A stretch of 64,000 bases of DNA from SP5GCR1 sp965199685 (GTDB lineage: Bacteria > Pseudomonadota > Gammaproteobacteria > Poriferisulfidales > Oxydemutatoraceae): NCBI GenBank assembly GCA_965199685.1, contig OZ241323.1, positions 1,240,001-1,304,000 of the forward strand. The letters run 5' to 3'. The notes beneath the pieces are model-generated. The model was not told where the DNA came from. It made no database searches and saw nothing but the letters and a program-made list of their open reading frames with translations. Positions 33,201 to 39,800 of the stretch are shown one piece after another. Numbering within the stretch: the stretch's first letter is position 1; each line of letters starts with the position of its first letter. The position numbers and the translations under genes were made by a program.

Positions 33201-35973
33201 TTATCACCGACTCAGAGCTTAGAAAGGCAAATAAACCTTGATAGTCGTCAGTGTCTCTGTTTATTTGTAAATTGAATATCGTATAGCCGTTACCCTTAAA
33301 TACGCCGGTGAAATGATTTATCAGAGAGCCTATAGGCAACCAACCGGTGTCGGCACTATTCTCGTAATCGGCTACCGTCCATTTCGTTTTATTGAGTGGG
33401 TTGCGGTAGCTCGCATCAGAGTTGAAATCCAAATCCCGGACTAATTCGTATTTGCCATTTAGTTGATAGCGTATCGCATCTAAATCCTCTAAGTAATAAA
33501 TATCTCTGAAACCATCATTCGGCACGATATTCATAACCGATAATGGCTCGGATACGATACGATGACGATGGTTCTGCTTATCGCGGTAATCCAACCATAC
33601 GCGATAGCTGATATTATTGATTTCCGACAATAACTGAGATATCTCATAGCGCATTTGCATCGCATCTTCAATATCCTGCCATATTGCCGAATCGGACGGT
33701 AGCTTGTACTGCCATTGATAGCGAAAGCTACTAAGATCTACACCACCGTCGGGTTCCATAGATAAATCGGCTTCGCTCATATCTGCCACCGCTAAAGTGC
33801 CTTCGCGATAGATCGGAGCAGCTAAGGTGCTTAAGCCACCGCCATTTGTTTTGATAACCGTCATCGTTGTATTGCGAATTGCAGTTACCCCATCGGCACG
33901 CACTGCTACTTGCAACACAACGGGAACCTGAGCGAAATCTTGAGCTACAAAGTCGTTGGGTATATCTATGCTCAATTGAGCTTGCCGAATATTTGAGTCT
34001 TTCAATAAATCAGGTTGTGTCGGTGAAACTTGATGCCAGCGATAGCTCACTCGTCGCAGATCCGGTTCAGAAGTTGAAACATTAAACGTAATACTTTGCC
34101 CCTCATCCACCCTATAGTCTGAACGGTCGCTACTAATCGTGGCTTCCAAGCCGGAACGACGTATTACCCAAATGCGGTAGTGCCTCGCTATCGTAATCAA
34201 CGTAGGTTCAGGGGCTATATTCAAAACGATCGGTACTGTCTCGCCGTTGTTAACCGATGGCAAGCTAATTTTTTGATCTTTAAGAACACTAATCGTTTGT
34301 GTGCTATTCGCTATCGTAGGACTGAGTCTTATTTCTGTTATGTTGTCGTCGCTCAGGTTCATACGATAATCAAAAGTTTGTGGATTAAACGCACGAGATA
34401 AAGTCAATCCATCTAAAACAAGCAAACCCGAGAGCATGATGTGTTGACCCGGCAATAGATGTCCCTTATTAGAACCTTCGCTATGCCTGAGTATCGGGTG
34501 TTGCTCGCTGGTGCCGAAATCCCAATCGTCCGAATCCCATCTTTCAAAGGTCTCACCTAGTAGACCGGGAGCAGTCGGTGACTTTAGCTGTGCGGTAGTT
34601 CGCAAACTACCGCCAGCACTTACTAGAATCTCAGCAGCCTCGCTATCCCAATAGCTGTGTATTACACGCACCATAGCAACATGCCTTGTTTGGTGTGCAT
34701 AATTCCAACCTACCAAACCGCCGACATGCTCACCGCTTGCTACAACTTGCCCGTTTGCAAAACTGTCGGAGACGATACCTTTATTGCTGCCAACCAAGCC
34801 ACCAACTCTATGCACACCGGATACAAAACCACTAGAGTATGTATTGCTGATTTGACCCTCTTCGTTCCAGCCGACCAAACCGCCTACATCGCTATTGCCT
34901 TCTATGCGATTAACCGCAAAACTATTGCTGATTTCACTATCTTTGTTCCAGCCGACTAGACCTCCAGCATAAAGATTACCTGAAACCGTGCCGCTCGCCC
35001 GACTATCAATGATTCTACCGCTTTGGTGATTCGCACCGATCAAGCCACCGCTATACGAACCTTCGCATATTACTTTGCCTTCGGCATGGTTTACACTAAT
35101 CCGTGCACGATTGAGACCGACTAAACCACCGATATAATCACGCCCTTTTGCAACTCCTCTGGTTCTATTATTTGCCAGCACACCGTCGGAATTGATACCG
35201 ACCAAGCCACCAACTTGGTTCGTACCTGATAAACTCGTATCGGCAACGCTATACCTAATATGCCCTTTGTTATGACCCACCAGACCACCTAGACTATGCC
35301 CATTGCCCTCTACATACTCAAGCATCACATCACCGTTGAGTATCGTCCCTTCGTTGGCACCAAACAACCCGCCTACATTGCTGCCCATAGCAATTAGGCG
35401 ACCGCCTTCCACCCCAATATAAGTGATACCTCCGCCGTTATGACCGGCTAAACTACCAACATAAGAATTCCCTTTGATGTTTATTTGCGACAATACTAAA
35501 TCACTGACTTTGGCTAGCTTTGTCGTCGCTTGGAATAAACCGACATAATCCGATGGCCTGTTGATGTAAAGATTGGCTATCGTATGACCGTTGCCTTCAA
35601 ACCTAGCAGCAAAGAAGTTCAACCGATCGCCTATGGGCAACCAACCTAAACCGCTAGTCCATACTTCTTTGTTGGTAATATTGCGATAGCTATCGTCAGA
35701 ATTGAAGTCTAGATTCTTACGTAGCTCGTAGCCATTGCAACCGCTTTGAGGACACCCTGCGGTGATTTTGACTGCATCAAAACTTTCTCTATAACCACTG
35801 CCGTCAAGTTGATAGCGGATCGCATCCAATGCGTCCAAATCGCATAGCTCTATCAAGCCATCGTCATCTTGATCTATATTAGTAGCATAATTGCATTGAA
35901 AACCATCTTGCGCCGATACCGGGCGCAATAATATTATGGTTAGCAGTAATAAAAATCTTACGGATCCCCCCAT
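18280..35973 (-). CDS. Giant secreted GLUG-repeat modular protein, paralog 1 (5897 aa)
   Basis: Signal peptide FLLLLTIILLRPVSA is followed by Q-D. About ten modules then follow, starting near 35,880, 33,525, 32,040, 30,570, 29,145, 27,745, 26,255, 24,808, 22,820 and 20,480. A typical module has, in order: a DxDxDGLIEI motif, LEDLDAIRYQLDGSGY, a cysteine pair before GYEL, a W-PIG...F-GNGHTISNL strand, several GLUG repeats (GGLVGxNxGxIxNSYA), SYWD/WDFGxxxQYPxLKY, a second cysteine pair, and a cadherin-like beta domain (LxPxFNPxxxxY). Modules 2 and 3 lack the cysteine pair before GYEL. Ig/PKD-like domains follow modules 1, 8, 9 and 10. No LPXTG, beta-barrel or transmembrane anchor is seen. A GAGGGGG site lies about 10 bases before the ATG. 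The motifs suggest an exported, calcium-stabilised, disulfide-containing fibre or adhesin; the function is unproven. Confidence 0.9.
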   Translation of the reverse strand: MGGSVRFLLLLTIILLRPVSAQDGFQCNYATNIDQDDDGLIELCDLDALDAIRYQLDGSGYRESFDAVKITAGCPQSGCNGYELRKNLDFNSDDSYRNITNKEVWTSGLGWLPIGDRLNFFAARFEGNGHTIANLYINRPSDYVGLFQATTKLAKVSDLVLSQINIKGNSYVGSLAGHNGGGITYIGVEGGRLIAMGSNVGGLFGANEGTILNGDVMLEYVEGNGHSLGGLVGHNKGHIRYSVADTSLSGTNQVGGLVGINSDGVLANNRTRGVAKGRDYIGGLVGLNRARISVNHAEGKVICEGSYSGGLIGANHQSGRIIDSRASGTVSGNLYAGGLVGWNKDSEISNSFAVNRIEGNSDVGGLVGWNEEGQISNTYSSGFVSGVHRVGGLVGSNKGIVSDSFANGQVVASGEHVGGLVGWNYAHQTRHVAMVRVIHSYWDSEAAEILVSAGGSLRTTAQLKSPTAPGLLGETFERWDSDDWDFGTSEQHPILRHSEGSNKGHLLPGQHIMLSGLLVLDGLTLSRAFNPQTFDYRMNLSDDNITEIRLSPTIANSTQTISVLKDQKISLPSVNNGETVPIVLNIAPEPTLITIARHYRIWVIRRSGLEATISSDRSDYRVDEGQSITFNVSTSEPDLRRVSYRWHQVSPTQPDLLKDSNIRQAQLSIDIPNDFVAQDFAQVPVVLQVAVRADGVTAIRNTTMTVIKTNGGGLSTLAAPIYREGTLAVADMSEADLSMEPDGGVDLSSFRYQWQYKLPSDSAIWQDIEDAMQMRYEISQLLSEINNISYRVWLDYRDKQNHRHRIVSEPLSVMNIVPNDGFRDIYYLEDLDAIRYQLNGKYELVRDLDFNSDASYRNPLNKTKWTVADYENSADTGWLPIGSLINHFTGVFKGNGYTIFNLQINRDTDDYQGLFAFLSSESVIRNVGLLDVKIEGRKYIGGFVGRNIGTIVNSYAVGEFSGSNLVGGIVGENNGKIINSYVSSVILRRGLNTSNLGGLVGTNLGLVINSHATTRILESQSGYIGGLIGWNAVGARVINSYASGDLRGSFPVGGLTGTNEGSISNSYATSNVSGSSAGGLVGTNQMSASRITNSYALGKVQGSGGGLVGDNNGSISASYWNTETSGLQGRHGSGQTTQQMQLPTMAIGIYEAWGDDDWDFGSSEQYPILKYAPGPDGDGCSMSGLPSELPQCGELLSPRLRYGLRSLVVTDGATVSPKFDVAELNQSGIYIGTLSSTDSTIRLIPTAIEPTADISFYIGDDETAYDRIRSGETSKAISLQENFTTRIHMEVQGTQTVRYMLYINYQNTAADSVVPINYLEDLRAIHHQPRGSYKLVRDLDFADRESYLEPLNRIFWTVDDYNDASDTGWVPIGSETKPFAGSFDGNGYTISGLQINRDTTENQGLFGVTSSDALISNVGLLHVRIEGGGKVAGLVGTNQGQVGYSYVSGSIASKPGDIAGGLVAINAGGNIIGSYAISEVSGVSSIGGLVGDNRGTIINSHADSVVLTSASGGSSFGGLVGYNRSLIANSYATGRLLTNNNSIIGGLVGQNDWSAKIINGYASVSIEGAIAGGLIGYNTGSIKNSYAVGELERGSRNRGSLVGISEGIDRIAASYWNTDTIAIGSNHGIGQNTIQLQSGTSQSSDASNAYYKWSNGDWHFGNISQYPTLKHTATESVLACGSSGMPQCGDLISPGLRYGLRSLTPVSDATFSTPIDIEKLNQSGIYFVTVISDVPSVQLIPVAMESTARISIMGTMRETIDSDDMSASISLKNDKATKVVIEVEGTETVRYTLYLSYFYHRVIDEDNDGLVDINYLEDLDAIRYQLDGSGYRANVGEIKITSGCPSEGCRGYELLRDLDFNDTGSYRDADANMHRWTGADAWQPIAGTFVGMFNGNNKTIANLRVRRNGGLFVAIGSDDRATHIDGIGLPGVDIKGNVVAGIATSCKQCTISNSYVIGNIEGNTAAAGLINIISASSGDPVRISNSYFIGNLMTNGRSAVGGGLIGDVDSDTIISDSYVVGTITAQHDDGFTGGLIGVRTSSAIEISYSYASVSATKADVPQGLFDSNRDPSDKLAPTVNTSYLDEDISQVKVTLGELKSTVALQSQSPTTPSDSIYEDWDSGNWDFGSDKQYPAIKYNLQADATDGDAHCDVADMQERPAACHTLLRHQGSLLQDLKLSAGAGLSSPFAFTSFDYGISVNADQSTIRLLPTAFNPVAMIEVFKDGNPIGATDSGEWTVPIPLNDFGNTVVNLVVTEGNRHSYRYQFVVNRLNIVAQSIDKDGDGLIDISNAMHLNAIRHRLDGSAYQQSETADVIYCFDGCTGYELTADIDLAEIDWQPIGSLGKPFTSILKGNGHTISNLTLEAIGTNDVGLFAAIGNRGRVENVGLVNVNIVGHSDVGSIAGHNFGTIINSYASGRLSAKGNNGGGLVGRNRQGTIVNSYANVDVDANGLAGGLVGWNQVFGSIVNSYAFGDVQINSGGAGGLVGNNHARIDRSYATGEVRVGNGNVGGLVSSSGFGHTIANSHYRAGAVISGTDSLIGIDKTARALKAGVPSDDIYTGWDRADWHFGNTEQYPVLLYATGDNDNMACMQPSPEQLSACNSRLSDLSENDKAVICNSHLPRLIEDVPYCGALLPGQRAGLIQMKFSENAHLLPEFNPEIYDYDLVVGTSSRGATFRTTPTAYYGSDTISVKADGLNSSTSSGRSSLFTLSDDLAHIVITVRSASHNVPTRYTIKVLHDIAVGDGLISIDYLEDLNLMRYPLERVSTTLKDCPIDSEDNVRRCNGYKLTRNLDFKDPASYRSGVINPTWTTGAGWKPIGNSSNPFSDLFAGNAHTISHLRINGVTTDNIGLFGVIATSARIENVGLLNVDINAIVNVGGQSNSGALVGENLGEIVNSYVIGGEVRGSLYSGGLVGRNSGAIVNSHTGVEITGTNFVGGLVGGNQSGSSIYNSYATGAVSGNDYVGGLAGVSFTNISNSYATGTVSGVSSVGGLAGWVNRSIINSYAIGKISGSSQGLIGSVWNELFAVQSYWDVATSEVGDDNFDSNVIGKTTAELQTSAIGTEIYSGWSSGDWYSGSSSQYPVLRYTSATNVLTRPACRGADDIRAEIPVCGTLLPAQQLTGLSNLARSSRSGQVVLLRPDFNSGIYDYELIVKSDAREFSIIPYTFNSNSVITLNDDSATNPNKELGGGQITTLTIDNINGYLLTLTVKDPLVSATTETTRYRVMVIKHPFVAVNDIDEDDDGLIEIRSAEDLNAIRYQLDGSGYKASRRDNKITLGCPTTPTVGCKGYELAASIDLSGYDWHPIGAIDATMLNCGDTQSRCFTATFDGNRASGYEISGLSIATSQRDNIGLFAALADSAQVKNVHLADVDIEGRFGVGSLAAYNAGEIDNSYANGMVVGERDIGGLVAHNVGRISNSYVYGMVSGKRSVGGLVARNESRGVIANSYSLNRVSGDTGIGGLVALNLGTITNTYASGHVEGITLIGGLVGENSGLVRNSYATADIVCAGVPECVSYTVASGGLIGSNATGGIAVNSYWDIETSDIRDNIQGSAGGVGKTTRQLQLGISQSSDESKAYYKWSDSDWHFGNAEQYPILKYTGSTESTLIGLHSYGLESLAIAEVVMLSPHFNTTKLHYRIGIELDANIEHLHLIPDALDEDAIIHIASDSGFDEAVKSGTSSSPIALHSTATTMISVEVSGAQRVRYWFEVYYFSSGAKRNVDTDKDGLIEILTLEDLDAMRNALDGSRLRHQNNSDVAIENAKGCPITGCKGYELLRDLDFDNPLHYQAGSVNTAWTTGAGWQPIGTLRHPFVATFKGNGYTISNLRMNRSDSDGGLFGVIDGRDADTVIGGLGLTDVDIVGGEHVGGLVGYNRAGNINQSYVTGYVAAKGRNGSAIVGGLVGRNDDGIITASYVMAQVKTSLSDRLPTVLAGGLVAVNDNRSRIENSYAIGSVIGSGSIGGLVASNQSSSEIINSYAVSRAIAIGAMSKAGGLVAINDATVNDSYWDTEASGITSSAGGGAATTIILQSSMPTSPTNSIYRNWDARVWEFADANRYPALKAITNAPVFAPEGKSLLQSLTLSGVRLFPPFHPLIFDYDLIAESGQMTEVQIDTTSTQVGTTIDVACSDGLVCSSGIPASFVLDGSRTPKITITTYNPEAGELSYNFLVRYVESEVRQVTATTTTIISSPLTVAEGERVRLMTSYNFGLKEHLYRYRWRQSAGDALRFNDTLSPVDTQSAVLDFTVPADVVSKQNDRHIVQLIVEVAVNDDVYLSEVISLIVSKQNNDAASRIRLLRSSNQLTYTVRFERSDGSEFIDRDGGFASTYIQWQRRRGDAEGWVNVGSESSYTLPDEGDYQYRAIAMYEDQQGYREQLESEVIDYLDIDDDGDGLIEIRYLEDLDAIRYQPDGSGYKATASAAKITTGCPRDGCRGYELMNDLDFADDASYRTPNPSALKNQWMVSNFTDASDSSWQPISGLNAVFNGNGYTISNMQINRSVGNQNRIGLFFAIGSSGRIENLGLVDPAIKGLVGIKNVGGIAGSIQRGSVIVNSYVVGDVAIGDTDKIIRGDVGFGGGRGFIGGLVGWNKGFILNSYTKINVVAEDSGMASNKRVGVGGLVGRNIDGGKVYNSYATGEVKGPCIVGGLAGNQFSTNFGSLLTRSEIKNSYTTANVETGFGACVNASNQIAGGLVGRNTNSTVENSYTLGEISGEGTLAGLVGAGFASINSYWNYDSNCRFILTPAFVEICFGTSENLNFNNSRLQANLRSPIAPNTELDTCPERSADESKSKDVCKTYVNWDVADWDFGTSSQYPALKYGIGLDSNDPGCDTDIETALPSCDALLSGQIADALLLNRLSLSVNSGEVRLTPGFMPNRFNYEAMIESEIAPVVIKIAANAGEDTAITIRKDNGSPLTQQSDGAVQISVRDPFKLQIKTAEGNNRGASYQMQAYLKYPPQLHILTIVNDSAPIKLTRGDILTLDEGDVFRVDASTSFGQNNSRLDYRWSQVSGKSLLSQIQTTSTVGFTVPADFIARDENDSTVILRLELSERNNPASVVSREVPLLVRKINNGNSESAVKWINSETLSASDLSGDIDGEPLADIGYQWLRKQNGIFVAVPDAKQKNHTPPADVRNTQHRFSISYIDGQGHQTNIHYDAPLYADIAMHKDKDNDGLIEIETLEDLNAIRYQLDGSGYRASSTASKVTTGCPADQCTGYELVRDLDFLDDASYGSTRNKMARTVGAGWQPIGTVINNDCSDSDSNCFSSILDGNGYSISNLRVTRDTINEVGLFAGNTGTIRNLGLSAIEVTGNSRVGGLVGRNEGELINVYVIGGKVVGQNSVIGLLTGESASGSSIINSYVYGDVTGMRWIGGICGINFGGISKSYAVADVSAQREAGGLVGENQGSISNSYVVGSVSISQRERSVGGLLGVLWGGGRVSNSYSTAEVKVAFEIQSDNDVSYAGGLIGRRQSSSLVVANSYWDINTSGQMNSPGGGIAQTTEDLKMPMIETDIYADWSADDWDFGSSEEYPLLKYHDNTCGTSMPLPDCGRLLLHQRIGLRDLKLEQDVEAGHFHLSPDFNPAINTYTVSVHADASELKITPTAANPDASIVADGKVLPANNASYTIALNTSDPTSTVIGVAASNSIGTEEPIVYKLTISNNRLPRISINAPASIVEGETLVLNVAIEDPEGDELSYSLTTIPNLLPDLEVSTGTVVGRDDLRYAFSIPSNLLGEMQSTDDVEIVLTVNDGLSAVSKTAQLTIVKENNGFISVPAPTLNDFTYTIEDIDLSSDSDGINPAPIVAYQWQKELLGSWVDIDDATDASYTVEGIIGDRYRVLVDYTDKQGYRQRRLASPAVSAPQQFIYNVVRSRDVVRTSMDQPSTIAVQVRVFLEGLLP

Positions 35974-36084
35974 ACTACGTTTCCCCCTCTACATAGCATA
36001 TTTCTAATTAGCTAGATAAATAACCTCTATCCCTAGCTATTTATTTTCATAAAGCTTTTTTACTATAGCATATTTTAGGCTGTT
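35974..36084 (-). promoter_or_regulatory. Upstream region of giant gene 1
   Basis: AT-rich sequence immediately before the ATG. On the coding strand it contains a strong purine-rich ribosome site (GAGGGGGAAA) and AT-rich candidates for a -10 box (TATGCT, TATAGT). I cannot fix a promoter pair. It is not similar to the region before giant gene 2. Confidence 0.35.
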
Positions 36085-36882
36085 GTAAATAGAACCGTCA
36101 TTCCATAAACTTAACCGCTTGCGTCATCAAACTTATGTTAACCAACCGTAGGGGAGGGCTAACATGAGGCTGTTGAAAAATAGAACCGCCGATTGAGCCA
36201 GTAGGTCAATCGGCGTAACATTGTTCAGAACCTTAACAACCACCCCGTCAGGCTTCGCCTGCCACCCCTCCAAAGGAGGGGAATGTACCAATGCAGATAC
36301 TTTTTCAACAGCCCCACATGCCCTCCCTAACGCGTTGCATCTGCACACACAATCCATTCATCCATCAAATTTCTGGTTACCAACCGTAGGGGAGGGCTAA
36401 CATGCCCTCCCTAAAGTACCGTTCTGCACTACTGTAACCGCCACGCGCCATCAAATCACGGTTACCGTAAGCGAGATGGATGAATGGATTGTTTGTGCAA
36501 GGACAGCGCGTTGAGGTGGTTTTTGATATTTAATGAATCAGTTGACCATTTCTGTGGATTGTATTTAATGTATTTCCATTTTTCATAAGTGTTCCTCGTT
36601 AATTAAAAATATTGGTTAAATGTGTATATTAAAAATTTATCAGGATAATGGGTTATTCATTTGGCAATTTGGTGAACGGTAGTAAATAAACGACGAGTGG
36701 TTTACATACGCGTTGTGTCAACACATTATATCGTGCAGGTACCCAGTAAATGGTTTGTATGATTTGGGGGCGCGAGCGGTTACAGTTTTGTAGGACGGTA
36801 CTTTAGGGAGGGCATGTTAGCCCTCCCCTACCGTTTGCGGAAATTTTATGGATGAATGGATTGTTTGTGCAAGGACGACGCG
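36085..36882. repeat. Intergenic repeat region between the two giant genes
   Basis: Contains element copy 5, repeat B copies in inverse orientation (about 36140-36161 plus 36316-36425, with CCGTAGGGGAGGGCTAAC and CTAACGCGTTGC), mixed fragments to 36530, an AT-rich stretch without features (36530-36760), and a forward repeat B copy (about 36768-36882) that abuts the stop codon of giant gene 2. No gene is supported. Confidence 0.75.
36166..36315 (+). mobile_element. Miniature inverted-repeat element, copy 5 (150 bp, long-left version)
   Basis: Starts GAGGCTGTTGAAAAATAG and ends CTTTTTCAACAGCCCC, flanked by ACAT on both sides (36162-36165 and 36316-36319). It is inserted in the same centre of repeat B as copies 3 and 4, but here repeat B is in the opposite orientation, so the duplication reads ACAT instead of ATGT. 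Confidence 0.9.
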
Positions 36883-39800
36883 TTAGCGTAAGAGGCCTTC
36901 GAGGAGTACTCTGACGTTTATGAAAATACCCGGTAGCCGATCCACTAAGTCTCTTACAACATCTCTAGATCTCTCAACGTTATAAATGAATTGTTGCGGT
37001 GCCGACACTGCCGAAGATACAAGCCTCTGATGCCTATAGCCTTGCTTATCAGTATAACCAACCAACACGCGATAGCGGTCGCCTATAATACCTTCAACGG
37101 TATAGCTTGCGTTAGTGGCACCATCAATATCCAGCCAACTGCCGAATAACTCTTTTTGCCACTGGTAAGCTATCTGAGGGTTAGGATTTATTCCATCTGC
37201 ATCCAACGATAGAGCTATATCTCTGATGGTGTATGTGAAATCATTCAGCGTAGGTGTAGGAATCGATATGATACCGTTGTTCTCTTTGACTATCGTTAAC
37301 CGTGCCGTTTCACTGACAACATTTAAGCCATCGTCAACCGTTAAAACTATCTCTACATCGTCGGTGCTTTGCATTGCACTGAGTAAATCATTTGGTATGT
37401 TAAGTGCATACCTCAGATCGGCACGACCCACCACCGTGCCAGTACTTACCCCCAAATCCGGCAATAGATCTGGAATCATGGTCAGACTATAACTCAACTC
37501 GTCTCCCTCAGGATCTTCTATAATGGCATTAAACGCAAGGGTTTCACCTTCCGAGATTAAAGCAGGTGCGTTAATGCTTATCCTCGGCAAACGATTACCG
37601 TTTATCGTCAATTTATAGACAACAGGATCTTCTGTCCCCATTGAATTACTCGCTGCAACACCAATAACCGTAGATGTAGGATCAGAAGTATTTAGCGCAA
37701 TAGTATAGCCGACATTGTTTGCTGGCAAGACTTTGCCATCGGCTATGATATTCGCATCAGGATTAACCGCTATTGGGATAATTTTCAGCTCACTGGCATC
37801 GGCATCAACCGACACCGTATAGGTCGTAACCGTAGGATCAAAATCAAGAGAGAAATGTAAATGCCCATTCTGTTCCAGCCTTAGATCTCGCAAACCAATA
37901 CGCTGATGGAGTAATAATTCGCCACAATCCGGGGACGGCATAGAAGTGCCACATGTATTATCGTCGTATCTGAGTACTGGATATTCCTTGGAACCACCGA
38001 AATCCCAATCGCCAGTATCCCAGGTGTAATAAACATCGCCTACCATTGTTCCTGGTGCAGTCGGCATTTGCAATTCAGCCTTAGTCTTAGCGATGCCACC
38101 TCCCGGAGAGTTCATCTGTCCGCTCGTATCAGTATCCCAATAGCTATTAGTGACAGCTTGACTAGAGTGTCTTCTACCGATTAAACCACCTACATAGCGT
38201 TCATCATTGTCCCTTTGTATATCAAAGGTTACTTTCACCTCAGCAGTCGAGTAGCTATTCTTGACACTACCACCCACCCATAATGTACCGACTAGACCTC
38301 CCACAGCTTGTCCTCTCTCACTTATACTAACCGAACCTGCTACATAGCTATTGCTAATAGGAGCTTGGTTCTCACCGACTAGACCTCCTGCATGCTGCTT
38401 TGCTGAAACATTGGCAACCGCATAGCTATTGATAATTTCACCGCGGTTTGCGCCACAGATGCCACCTACCCATCGCATACCTGTGACAGTACCATACACA
38501 TAACTATTGATAACCGACGAACCCGGCATATTCTGACCAGTTAAAAGGCCTATAACATCATTTTGCCCTACAACCTTGCCTTCAATGACATAAACATTTA
38601 TTAGTTGACCTTCGTTGCGGCCGACTAAACCACCGACACTGGTGTCGCCTGTTACTTCTATTGCCGATAATCTGAGATTACGAATGGCGCCGGTATTTAC
38701 GGCAAACAAGCCTACTTCATTGATGGTGCCTCTATTGATTCGTAAATTGGCAATGCTATATCCGTTGCCTTCAAAAATACTGCTGAAACAGTTGCTGGCC
38801 GAATCGCTACAATCATTGTTAGTAATAGTACCTATAGGTTGCCAACCTACCCCACTCGTCCAAGTTGCTCTGTTGGGTAGCGAACTATAGCTTGCCTCGT
38901 CTAGAAAATCCAAATTCCTAACCAATTCATAGCCTTTGCATCCATCATCAGGGCAACCTGCGGTAATTTTGCTCGCTGTGGAACTTGCACGGTAACCGCT
39001 GCCGTCCGGTTGATAACGAATCGCATGGAGATCTTCGAGGGTTTCAATTTCTATTAAGCCGTCACCGTCTCTGTCTCTATGCGTAGCGATGTCTGTAAAC
39101 ATTGGTGCATCGTAGTCAATGTTTGTATCATAGCCTTGTCCATCGGTATAGCTTATAGAAAGCTTGTGTTGTGCGTTGCGAACATCTTCGGGAGGCGTGT
39201 AGCTCTTTTGGTTTGCACCGGGTATCTCAAAAAATATAGCGTTTTGTCTCCTTGACCACTGATAGTTAATATCGGTCAAAACTCCTCCGTCTATATCATC
39301 CAAATCGCCTAACGAAAGCGTCTCGCTAGTTATCCATTTCACCGCCCCCCCGAAGTTTCCATTGTTGACTTTCCTCACCAATAACGGCACTTCCCTGCTT
39401 ACCACAGATGCCGGGTTATTGCGCTCACTCAGTTCCAGTTTTAGAACGACTATGCTATCGTTCTCGTCTCTAGCAATAAAATCAGTAGGTATCGTAAACT
39501 CTAAGATAGATGCATTTTGTATCCCCGACAGCAAAGGTTTCCCTGATACTTGACTCCATCGGTAATCCAGTTGCGAACTATTCTGCCCGAAACTCGTCGA
39601 AGCATCCAAGCGAACAACATCTCCTTCGTCAAAGCTTAGGATATTCGCTCTAATTACTTCGCTAGGAGTGCTACCACTGACTACTTTGGATATTTGAGGC
39701 TGAGGCTGATATTCTAGGTGTACTTGTATTTGGTAGCTCGCCTCCCTCTCATTTCCGCTTGCGGTCTTAATCTCAAGGTTGAATGAGTCATTCGTACTAA

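Noticed and set aside
18388..35000. Many open frames of 60-120 codons on the plus strand across the giant genes
   Set aside because: They are antisense shadows of the repetitive coding sequence, with no ribosome sites, no family resemblance and Tyr/Ile/Cys-rich composition that mirrors the GLUG codons.
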